Shown in pieces: positions 1-5,015 of a DNA stretch of 5,015 nucleotides (position 1 is its first letter; every line of letters starts with the position of its first letter). This DNA comes from Flavobacteriales bacterium (GTDB lineage: Bacteria > Bacteroidota > Bacteroidia > Flavobacteriales_D > Sanyastnellaceae), in NCBI GenBank assembly GCA_947460525.1, contig CANHIV010000118.1, positions 1 to 5,015 on the forward strand, read 5' to 3'. Position numbers and translations under genes: made by a program. Below the pieces are notes generated by a model. It was not told where the DNA came from and ran no database searches. It saw nothing but the letters and a program-made list of their open reading frames with translations.

Positions 1-181
1 ATCCTGTCTTTAGTGAGTCGATTTGTTGGTAGTGCATGCCATAAGCGGCTTCCATAATTCTAAGCTCTTGCACCACCATGGAAACCTTTTCAATCCCCAA
101 TGGAGGACGGGTTGGGGCATTCTGTTCCGCACATGAAGTGAGAAGAAGAGCCAATACCGCTAAAAGGAGTTGATGTTTCAT
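1..181 (-). CDS. Small lipoprotein, probable DUF4296 family (N-terminal part, cut by window edge)
   Basis: Sixty codons are visible before the window ends. I see a classic bacterial lipoprotein signal: Met-Lys-His, a hydrophobic stretch at residues 5-14 rich in Leu and Ala, then the lipobox LTSC with the acylated Cys at residue 17. The mature part has a Pro-rich start (APTRPPLG), then an amphipathic helix-like segment (VSMVVQELRIMEAAY) and HYQQIDSL. Known DUF4296 lipoproteins of Bacteroidota have this layout: Cys, a Pro-rich stretch, a helix with an EL..MEA-like motif, then a Tyr-containing segment. They are also often found beside dihydroorotase, from memory. The family's function is unknown. 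The ATG overlaps the pyrC stop codon (ATGA), and no Shine-Dalgarno sequence is visible, so translation is probably coupled to pyrC. The family call is inferred from the visible pattern and context; the lipoprotein call is firm. Confidence 0.75.
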   Translation of the reverse strand, partial: MKHQLLLAVLALLLTSCAEQNAPTRPPLGIEKVSMVVQELRIMEAAYGMHYQQIDSLKTG

Positions 182-1518
182 CGAGCAAATTGAAGTCGTT
201 GGCCTCTGACATTTTCATTCCATTGGCCGTTGTTGTATACACGATGTCCATTGACAAAAGTAGACACCACTTGGCTTTTGAATAAATGACCATGGAAAGG
301 AGTCCATTGGCACAAGTAAGCGGAATTTTCATCTTTGGCCAGCCATGGCTGATTCAAATTGACCAAAACCAAATCGGCTTGGAATCCCGGTTGAATAAAT
401 CCACGGTTGGGTATTTGGTACAAGGTGGCCACGTTGTGTGCGGTCTTTTGGACAATCTCCTCCAATGTGAATACGCCTTGGTGATACATGTCCAATAAAG
501 CCACCAAAACATGTTGCACCAAAGGTCCACCTGAAGGGCATGAGCCATAGGCATTGGATTTTTCTTCCAAAGTATGTGGGGCATGGTCAGTGGCAATGAC
601 ATCAATATGTCCATCCTTTACAGCCTGTCTGATGGCTGCGCGATCTTCAGCGGTCTTTACAGCGGGGTTCCATTTGATGCGGCTACCCAAGGTATCGTAG
701 TCGGCATCACTGAACCACAAGTGATGAACACATGCTTCCGCTGTAATTCGTTTGTTTTTTAGTTCAATGTCATTTTGGAAAAGTGCAATTTCTTTGGCGG
801 TACTGATGTGCAAAATGTGCAATTGCGCATCGTGTTTTTTGGCCAATGCAATCGCTCTGGAAGATGAGGCATAGCAGGCATCGGCATTGCGGATAATGGG
901 GTGCATTTGCACAGGTATACCCGCAGGATATTGAAGTTGTGCTTTTTGCAGATTTTGCGCAATCATCTTATCATCTTCGCAATGCGTAGTGATGATGGTT
1001 TTGGCATTTTTAAAAATGGCATTTAAGCTTTCCTCATTGTCGACAAGCATATTGCCTGTAGAGGATCCCATGAATATTTTTATACCGCAAACGTTTTTGA
1101 CATCGATATCGCCAATAATATCGGCGTTGTTTTGTGTTGCTCCAATGTAAAAGGAGTAGTTGGCCAAAGAAACTTCCGCAGCACGTGCGTATTTTTTTTC
1201 TAGCTCATCAATTGTTACCGTGTTGGGAACAGTATTGGGCATTTCCATAAAACTGGTCACACCTCCAGCTACCGCAGCCCTTGCTTCAGAGTAAATGTTT
1301 CCCTTGTGGGTAAGTCCTGGTTCTCTGAAGTGAACCTGATCGTCAATCAATCCGGGAAGAAGGTGCAGTTCTGTTCCATCAATGAAATCATCTGCCCAAT
1401 CTTGCTGCACGGTAAGCGGCTTTTCTATGGAAAGAATTTTTTCATTTTCGATACATATATCCGCACGAAAAATGTTGCCTTCATTGACAACCTGAACATT
1501 TTGAATTAAAGTTTTCAT
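178..1518 (-). CDS. pyrC: Dihydroorotase (class I-like, Bacteroidota type)
   Basis: This cytoplasmic amidohydrolase catalyses the reversible cyclisation of N-carbamoyl-aspartate to dihydroorotate, the third step of de novo pyrimidine synthesis. The 446-residue length is normal for the family. Visible motifs in order are PGLIDDQVHFREPG at 55-68, the MEMPNT segment at 91-96, GIKIFMGSSTG at 145-155 with Lys147 placed like the carboxylated lysine of related amidohydrolases, TTHCED with His179, HILHIST with His237, and ATDHAPH with the catalytic Asp311, followed by a Gly/Pro-rich substrate loop near 325-333. The usual HxH metal pair is QxH here (Gln61, His63), which I recall as common in this branch. 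The gene starts 1 nt after the glycosyltransferase stop and ends in an ATGA overlap with the lipoprotein gene. Allantoinase or hydantoinase is the main alternative, but the HFREPG motif and the GSCPSGGP loop favour dihydroorotase. Confidence 0.93.
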   Translation of the reverse strand: MKTLIQNVQVVNEGNIFRADICIENEKILSIEKPLTVQQDWADDFIDGTELHLLPGLIDDQVHFREPGLTHKGNIYSEARAAVAGGVTSFMEMPNTVPNTVTIDELEKKYARAAEVSLANYSFYIGATQNNADIIGDIDVKNVCGIKIFMGSSTGNMLVDNEESLNAIFKNAKTIITTHCEDDKMIAQNLQKAQLQYPAGIPVQMHPIIRNADACYASSSRAIALAKKHDAQLHILHISTAKEIALFQNDIELKNKRITAEACVHHLWFSDADYDTLGSRIKWNPAVKTAEDRAAIRQAVKDGHIDVIATDHAPHTLEEKSNAYGSCPSGGPLVQHVLVALLDMYHQGVFTLEEIVQKTAHNVATLYQIPNRGFIQPGFQADLVLVNLNQPWLAKDENSAYLCQWTPFHGHLFKSQVVSTFVNGHRVYNNGQWNENVRGQRLQFAR

Positions 1519-1519
1519 A

Positions 1520-2224
1520 TTAGCTCAATCTCATTTTCAATACACCAATAAAGGCTTCATTGAAAATATTCAAACTCATTTTACTTTGCCCTAAAATTCT
1601 ATCTTTGAATAGAATCGGGACTTCTTGGATTTTGAATCCTGCTTTTTTTGTTTTGTATTTCATTTCAATTTGAAAAGCGTAGCCGATGAATTGGATGTTA
1701 TCCAAATCAATGGTTTCTAGCACTTTTCTTTTGAAGCATACAAATCCCGCTGTAGCATCTTTCACGCCCAATCCCAATACAACGTTGACATACACGCCGG
1801 CCCCTTTGCTCATCCATCGGCGATTCCAAGGCCAGTTTTCCACGCCACCACCTTTGGTATATCGGGATCCTACGCTCATGTCAGAACCTTTGCTGCAAGC
1901 CTCCACCAAACGAGGGAGGTCTTGAGGATTGTGCGAGAAATCGCAGTCCATTTCACAAATAAATGAATATCCTTTTTGGATGGCCCATTTGAATCCCGTG
2001 ATGTAGGCGGTTCCCAAACCTAGTTTGCCTGTCCTTTGAATCAAATGAATTCGCTCAGGATAAGAGAGCATATTTTCTTTGATGATATCCGCAGTTCCGT
2101 CAGGTGATCCATCATCCACAAACAGCAGATCAAAAGCAACGGGCAATGCCATGACCGTTTTGATCATTTCTGCAACGTTTTCTTTTTCGTTGTAAGTGGG
2201 GATAATGACGAGTTGCGGATTCAC
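1520..2224 (-). CDS. GT2 glycosyltransferase, polyprenol-phosphate-mannose synthase (DPM1) type
   Basis: The 234-residue protein is a single GT-A domain without membrane segments, the compact length of DPM1-type enzymes. These transfer a sugar, usually mannose from GDP-mannose, to a polyprenyl phosphate at the inner face of the cytoplasmic membrane. Visible motifs are IIPTYNEKENV at 7-17, FVDDGSPDGT at 35-44 (Asp37, Asp38), the metal-binding MDCDFSHNP at 92-100 (Asp93, Asp95), VGSRYTKGGGVENWP at 118-132 and GYAFQIEMKYK at 181-191, with a Lys/Arg-rich ILFKDRILGQSKMS segment near the end. The start codon is GTG: an in-frame TGA lies only 15 nt upstream, no ATG lies between it and the IIPTYNE motif, and the GTG is preceded by six A residues, as is common where Shine-Dalgarno sequences are not used. 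pyrC follows after 1 nt. The exact sugar and lipid cannot be told from the sequence. Confidence 0.88.
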   Translation of the reverse strand: MNPQLVIIPTYNEKENVAEMIKTVMALPVAFDLLFVDDGSPDGTADIIKENMLSYPERIHLIQRTGKLGLGTAYITGFKWAIQKGYSFICEMDCDFSHNPQDLPRLVEACSKGSDMSVGSRYTKGGGVENWPWNRRWMSKGAGVYVNVVLGLGVKDATAGFVCFKRKVLETIDLDNIQFIGYAFQIEMKYKTKKAGFKIQEVPILFKDRILGQSKMSLNIFNEAFIGVLKMRLS

Positions 2225-2240
2225 TTTTTTATCGGTGGCT

Positions 2241-2248
2241 CAAAGATA
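2241..2248 (-). promoter_or_regulatory. Candidate Bacteroidota -7 promoter box (TATCTTTG) before the glycosyltransferase
   Basis: Read on the minus strand, TATCTTTG matches the phylum's -7 consensus TAnnTTTG exactly. It lies inside the 30-nt gap between fbp and the glycosyltransferase and ends 16 nt before the GTG start. A matching -33 TTTG is not present at the expected distance; there is only an A/T-rich stretch reading TTTTAAAA about 22-26 nt upstream. The gene could also be read from the fbp promoter. It may therefore be a weak internal promoter for the glycosyltransferase-pyrC-lipoprotein block, or a chance match. Confidence 0.4.
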
Positions 2249-2254
2249 ATAGGA

Positions 2255-3262
2255 TTAGTTTTTCCCTTTTAAAATAAATGCTTCGGCTTGTTCAACCATG
2301 GCCACGGGACCAACGATGAAAGGGGTTCTTTGGTGCAAGTCTTTTGGTGTAAGATCCAAGATGCGCTGATGCCCATCGGATGCCTTGCCTCCTGCTTGTT
2401 CAGCAATGAAAGCCAAAGGATTGCACTCATATTGTAGACGCAATTTTCCTTGCGGATTTTTCTGCGTTCCGGGATACATGTAAATTCCGCCTTTGATCAG
2501 GTTGCGGTGGAAATCTGCCACGAGAGAGCCGATATATCTTGCCGTATAAGGCAAATTGTTTTTTTTGTCAATGCTTTTGCACATCGCGACGTAGTCTTGG
2601 ATGCCTTTTTCGCAAAGCAGCAAATGTCCTTCATTGATGCTGTAGATACTCCCCATTTCTGGGAATTTCATATTGGCATGTGAAAGGCAGAATTCCCCGA
2701 TACTGGGTTCGAGTGTAAATCCATTAACGCCATGTCCAGTGGTGTACACGAGCATGGTGGACGATCCGTAGATGACGTAACCGGCAGCTACTTGTTCACA
2801 ACCTTTTTGAAGAAAATCGTTGATGTTGGCCAAATCGCCAACGGCACTTTTTCTGCGTAAAATAGAAAAAATGGTTCCGATACTAACGTTGACGTCAATA
2901 TTGGAAGAGCCATCTAGGGGATCAAAGAGAATCACATACTTGGCCTTGCGACAGTGCTCCATCTCAAAGGCAAAGTATTTTTCATTTTCCTCACTTCCTG
3001 CTCCACAAACCTGTCCTCCCCATTTCACGGCATTGAGCAGTGCTTGATCAGAAAAGACATCCAATTTCATTTGGGTCTCGCCTTGTACATTGGTCGTATC
3101 CTCAGCGCCAAGAATATCCTGCAATCCCGCTTTGTTAACCTTGTGATTGATAATTTTTGCGGCAATACTGATATCGGCTAAAAGACGGCTCAGGTCGCCA
3201 GAGGCAAATGGAAAATCCGCCTGGCGCTCCATGATGAACTCATTCAATGTAATCATGCTCAT
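2255..3262 (-). CDS. fbp: Fructose-1,6-bisphosphatase, class I
   Basis: The enzyme hydrolyses fructose 1,6-bisphosphate to fructose 6-phosphate in the cytoplasm, the committed step of gluconeogenesis, using divalent metal ions. The 335-residue length is standard. I see the Glu pair of the metal site (Glu91, Glu92), the signature [18 protein letters not shown] at 113-130 with Asp114 and Asp117, the sugar-phosphate segment [14 protein letters not shown] at 241-254, and [21 protein letters not shown] at 262-282 with metal ligand Glu279. Positions matching the AMP inhibitor site of the pig enzyme also look kept: SGDL at 21-24, Lys108-Tyr109, and Arg136/137. AMP inhibition is therefore likely, by inference. 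An in-frame TGA sits 3 nt before the first ATG, so the start is either this ATG or Met3 at 3256. A strong promoter match ends almost on the start codon. No truncation or missing active-site residue is seen. Confidence 0.97.
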   Translation of the reverse strand: MSMITLNEFIMERQADFPFASGDLSRLLADISIAAKIINHKVNKAGLQDILGAEDTTNVQGETQMKLDVFSDQALLNAVKWGGQVCGAGSEENEKYFAFEMEHCRKAKYVILFDPLDGSSNIDVNVSIGTIFSILRRKSAVGDLANINDFLQKGCEQVAAGYVIYGSSTMLVYTTGHGVNGFTLEPSIGEFCLSHANMKFPEMGSIYSINEGHLLLCEKGIQDYVAMCKSIDKKNNLPYTARYIGSLVADFHRNLIKGGIYMYPGTQKNPQGKLRLQYECNPLAFIAEQAGGKASDGHQRILDLTPKDLHQRTPFIVGPVAMVEQAEAFILKGKN

Positions 3263-3266
3263 GCCT

Positions 3267-3298
3267 CAAAGGTAAAGCAAGCCAATGGCCTAGACAAA
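3267..3298 (-). promoter_or_regulatory. Bacteroidota-type promoter for fbp (TTTG-N20-TACCTTTG)
   Basis: On the minus strand a -33 element TTTG (3295-3298) is followed after 20 nt by TACCTTTG (3267-3274), an exact fit to TAnnTTTG. It occupies the only sizeable gap in the window, the 66 nt between rsmA and fbp. From the usual distance between the -7 box and the first transcribed base, transcription should begin within a few nucleotides of the fbp ATG, so the mRNA would be leaderless or nearly so. It probably drives fbp and, by read-through, the glycosyltransferase, pyrC and the lipoprotein gene. No clear hairpin terminator for rsmA is seen in the same gap. Confidence 0.7.
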
Positions 3299-3328
3299 GA
3301 GAAACTCCGTTAAAACCAAAAAAGAAAA

Positions 3329-4090
3329 TTAGAGCAGGAGGTTGGTCAATTCAATGAACTCTTGCACACCCAATTGCTCAGGTCTTTTTTGCAACCAATC
3401 ACCAGTAACCTCCTGGTTTTGAATGATGCTCTTTAAGGAGTTGCGCAATGTTTTGCGTCTTTGGTTAAAGGCCAATTTTACCAGCTGCTTAAACTTTACA
3501 GGATCACAGCCGAGGTCGTCTATGTCTTTCCTTTTCATTCGGATCACACCACTTTTTACTTTGGGTGGTGGATTGAATTCATTTTCATGCACCGTGAACA
3601 AATATTCGACGTCATACCAAGCTTGGATGAGCACACTGAGGATACCGTAATCCTTGGAACCTGGACCATTGGCAATGCGCAGTGCAACTTCTTTTTGAAA
3701 CATGCCCACCAGTTCAGGTACGTGATCTTTGTAATCCAATACATGAAATAGGATTTGAGAGGAGATGTTGTAGGGGAAGTTTCCGATGACAGCAATGGGA
3801 TCTGGAAATTTGGTTTTTAAATCCATTTTCAGAAAATCTTCGGCGTGAATTTTTTTCTGAAGTTCTGGATAATGCAAATGCAAGTAAACAATGGATTGCT
3901 CGTCAACCTCTACCACGTGGGTATTGTACGGAAGGGGCAATAAATGTTTGGTCAATGCACCTGTTCCGGGACCAATCTCCAAAACGGTTTTGTATCCGCC
4001 AAAACCGGTCAATGCATGGGCAATATCTTGGGCGATTTGTGCATTGATTAAAAAGTGTTGACCAAGGTGTTTTTTAGGTGCTACGAACAT
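3329..4090 (-). CDS. rsmA: 16S rRNA (adenine1518-N6/adenine1519-N6)-dimethyltransferase
   Basis: RsmA (KsgA) uses S-adenosylmethionine to dimethylate two adjacent adenines in the 3' terminal hairpin of 16S rRNA during late assembly of the small ribosomal subunit. The 253-residue length is normal. Visible motifs are PKKHLGQHFL at 5-14, the SAM-binding VLEIGPGTGALT at 36-47, the acidic end of strand 2 (VVEVD), the catalytic GNFPYNISSQIL near 103-114 (the NLPY-type motif with Phe in place of Leu), NPPPKVKSGV in the middle, and FNQRRKTLRNSLK in the C-terminal helical domain. The start is fixed by an in-frame TAA 9 nt upstream and by the early position of the KKHLGQHFL motif. The first 17 nt overlap the end of the deacetylase gene in another frame, which implies translational coupling. 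Loss of this enzyme is known to give kasugamycin resistance in other bacteria. Confidence 0.97.
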   Translation of the reverse strand: MFVAPKKHLGQHFLINAQIAQDIAHALTGFGGYKTVLEIGPGTGALTKHLLPLPYNTHVVEVDEQSIVYLHLHYPELQKKIHAEDFLKMDLKTKFPDPIAVIGNFPYNISSQILFHVLDYKDHVPELVGMFQKEVALRIANGPGSKDYGILSVLIQAWYDVEYLFTVHENEFNPPPKVKSGVIRMKRKDIDDLGCDPVKFKQLVKLAFNQRRKTLRNSLKSIIQNQEVTGDWLQKRPEQLGVQEFIELTNLLL

Positions 4091-4706
4091 GTGCTGAGGT
4101 TATAGGTGAAAAAGTAAATCCTTTTTCTTTGAGGTTTTTAAGAATAATGGGCAAGGATTGCAACAAGATGGGACTGGCTTTCATGCTGTCATGAAAGACA
4201 ACAATGGAACCGGATTGTGTGCGCTCACTGACGATGGCAATGCATTGCTCAACGGACATCGTAGGATCAAAATCACCGCTAAGGATATCCCACATTATCA
4301 ACTGAAAATGGTTTTTTAATGCCCGTGTTTGACTCCTACTGATTTGACCATAAGGAGGACGAAAAAGCGTTGTGGGCAAATGTTGTTTGGCCTGAAGGAC
4401 ATCTCGCAAATACTCCGCGTATCCTGTCTTCCAGCCTCTTCTGTGGGTATGGGTATGATTGCCAATGGCATGGCCCTCTCGCACTATTCGATCCAAAAGC
4501 TGGGGGTGATGCTCTGCATTTTTACCGATGCAAAAGAAAGTGGCTTTGGCTTCAAATTGCGCCAAAATATCCAACACTTTTTCTGTGATGATGGGCGTTG
4601 GACCGTCGTCGAATGTGAGAAATACCTCCTGGGTTTCAGTAGGTATGCGCCAGATAAAATCTTGGGCGATGGCTCTTATCAAACGGGGGGTTTTGTGCAA
4701 ATACAT
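4074..4706 (-). CDS. Polysaccharide deacetylase family protein (NodB homology domain)
   Basis: The 210-residue protein is almost entirely a NodB domain of carbohydrate esterase family 4, metal-dependent enzymes that remove N- or O-acetyl groups from sugars such as peptidoglycan or chitin-like chains. All five motifs are visible: TFDDGP (Asp33, Asp34), HTHTH (His84 and His88 as metal ligands), RPPYG (Arg116-Gly120), the MWDILSGDFD segment at 138-147 with Asp140 and Asp145, and VVFHDS with His172. The catalytic set is thus complete. The N-terminus is short and charged, with no convincing signal peptide or anchor, so the protein is either cytoplasmic or reaches the envelope by another route; this is typical of the short Bacteroidota members as I recall them. 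It starts 3 nt after the preceding stop and overlaps rsmA by 17 nt. The substrate cannot be read from the sequence. Confidence 0.93.
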   Translation of the reverse strand: MYLHKTPRLIRAIAQDFIWRIPTETQEVFLTFDDGPTPIITEKVLDILAQFEAKATFFCIGKNAEHHPQLLDRIVREGHAIGNHTHTHRRGWKTGYAEYLRDVLQAKQHLPTTLFRPPYGQISRSQTRALKNHFQLIMWDILSGDFDPTMSVEQCIAIVSERTQSGSIVVFHDSMKASPILLQSLPIILKNLKEKGFTFSPITSAHVRST

Positions 4707-4709
4707 CTT

Positions 4710-5015
4710 TCATGGCGAAAGTACAAACGTTTTGAGTGCAGGTAAAATTTGATATTGGGTAGAGGATGAATACACCACCCACCCATAAAGACCAATCGGG
4801 CAAAGGATTCCATTCATGTCTCTTCCGTCCCAAGTCCATTGTCTAGTATTTCCTGCCCATTCTGCTTGCTGCTCGTAGATGGGAAGCCCAGCTTCATTCA
4901 CGATGTACCATTGCACCCATTCATTGGGAGGTGCATCGTTCCATTGAATTTGCACAAAGTCATCTTGACCATCCCCATTGGGACTGAAGCATATGGGACT
5001 TAATGTCCAATTTTG
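4710..5015 (-). CDS. C-terminal end of a large secreted protein with FlgD-like Ig domain (cut by window edge)
   Basis: Only the last 101 residues are visible; the start lies beyond the window. The fragment opens with LSPICFSPNGDGQDDFVQI, the Ca-binding-like SPNGDG(x)ND motif that begins FlgD-like or gliding-motility-type C-terminal domains in Bacteroidota. It continues with WYIVNEAGLPIYEQQ, TWDGRDMNG and IGLYGWVVYSSS, the usual beta-sandwich pattern of 'I.N..G..V', 'WDG....G' and 'G.Y.Y', and ends KTFVLSP. Such domains cap exported proteins, often type IX secretion cargo or lamin-tail-domain proteins, and may serve in folding or surface attachment. The end here (a short strand, then Leu-Ser-Pro) resembles the lamin-tail type that I recall more than the gliding-motility type. 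The deacetylase gene follows after 3 nt in the same frame, so they are probably one operon. The main catalytic or binding part of the protein is out of view. Confidence 0.75.
   Translation of the reverse strand, partial: QNWTLSPICFSPNGDGQDDFVQIQWNDAPPNEWVQWYIVNEAGLPIYEQQAEWAGNTRQWTWDGRDMNGILCPIGLYGWVVYSSSTQYQILPALKTFVLSP

Noticed and set aside
1192..1199. Run of eight T (A8 on the coding strand) inside pyrC, a possible slippage site.
   Set aside because: The frame is intact and both sides encode normal dihydroorotase sequence; the run simply encodes Lys codons (EKKY). Short A runs are common in such genomes.
2559..2566. Run of eight T (A8 on the coding strand) inside fbp.
   Set aside because: It encodes DKKNN in a full-length, fully motif-complete enzyme; there is no sign of an alternative-frame product.
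3299..3328. T-rich minus-strand stretch after the rsmA stop, considered as a terminator.
   Set aside because: No stable GC-rich stem precedes it; only 3-4 bp pairings are visible.
4685..4690. G6 (C6 on the coding strand) near the deacetylase start, considered as a phase-variation tract.
   Set aside because: Six bases is too short for typical phase-variable tracts, and the reading frame is intact (Lys-Thr-Pro-Arg).
4716..4723. TACTTTCG on the minus strand just before the deacetylase, resembling a TAnnTTTG box.
   Set aside because: It has a mismatch in the conserved TTTG, no -33 TTTG at the right distance, and lies in the coding end of the upstream gene.
4329..4745. Long plus-strand open frames opposite the deacetylase and the secreted protein end, and similar ones opposite pyrC and rsmA.
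   Set aside because: They lie antisense to genes with complete family motifs, show no recognisable domain, and their composition is that of a complement strand.
1..5015. Search for a novel system, mobile element, CRISPR array, tRNA or repeat family.
   Set aside because: Nearly all sequence is covered by recognisable housekeeping or envelope genes on one strand; no repeats, integrase or transposase genes, or structured RNA were seen.

Overview
The window reads as ordinary chromosomal DNA from a member of the Bacteroidota. The evidence is a TTTG-N20-TAnnTTTG promoter of the kind used by that phylum, start regions that lack Shine-Dalgarno sequences, a FlgD-like C-terminal domain with an SPNGDG motif typical of large secreted proteins in this group, a short lipoprotein of DUF4296 type, and the DDQVHFREPG form of dihydroorotase. 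Base composition and codon choice look uniform, with no sign of recent transfer. A class-level assignment (Flavobacteriia, Saprospiria, Chitinophagia and so on) is not possible from this sequence.

All seven genes lie on the minus strand, so transcription runs from right to left. In that order they are: the C-terminal end of a large secreted protein (4710-5015, cut by the window edge); a cytoplasmic-looking NodB-type polysaccharide deacetylase (4074-4706); the 16S rRNA dimethyltransferase rsmA (3329-4090); class I fructose-1,6-bisphosphatase fbp (2255-3262); a GT2 polyprenol-phosphate-mannose synthase-like glycosyltransferase (1520-2224); dihydroorotase pyrC (178-1518); and the N-terminal part of a small lipoprotein (1-181, cut by the window edge).

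The genes are packed tightly and form two probable transcription blocks. The first three are separated by 3 nt and then overlap by 17 nt. A 66-nt gap follows, holding a good Bacteroidota promoter that ends almost on the fbp start codon. fbp and the glycosyltransferase are 30 nt apart, and that gap holds a second -7-like box. The glycosyltransferase, pyrC and the lipoprotein are joined by a 1-nt gap and a 4-nt ATGA overlap, so they are probably translated in a coupled way. There is no gene-free stretch longer than 66 nt.

Functionally the region mixes central metabolism (gluconeogenesis, pyrimidine synthesis), ribosome maturation and envelope work (secreted protein, deacetylase, lipid-linked sugar synthesis, lipoprotein). 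I found no RNA gene, mobile element, CRISPR array, repeat family, defence system or other undescribed system. The points worth a second look concern start-site and promoter arrangement and gene coupling.
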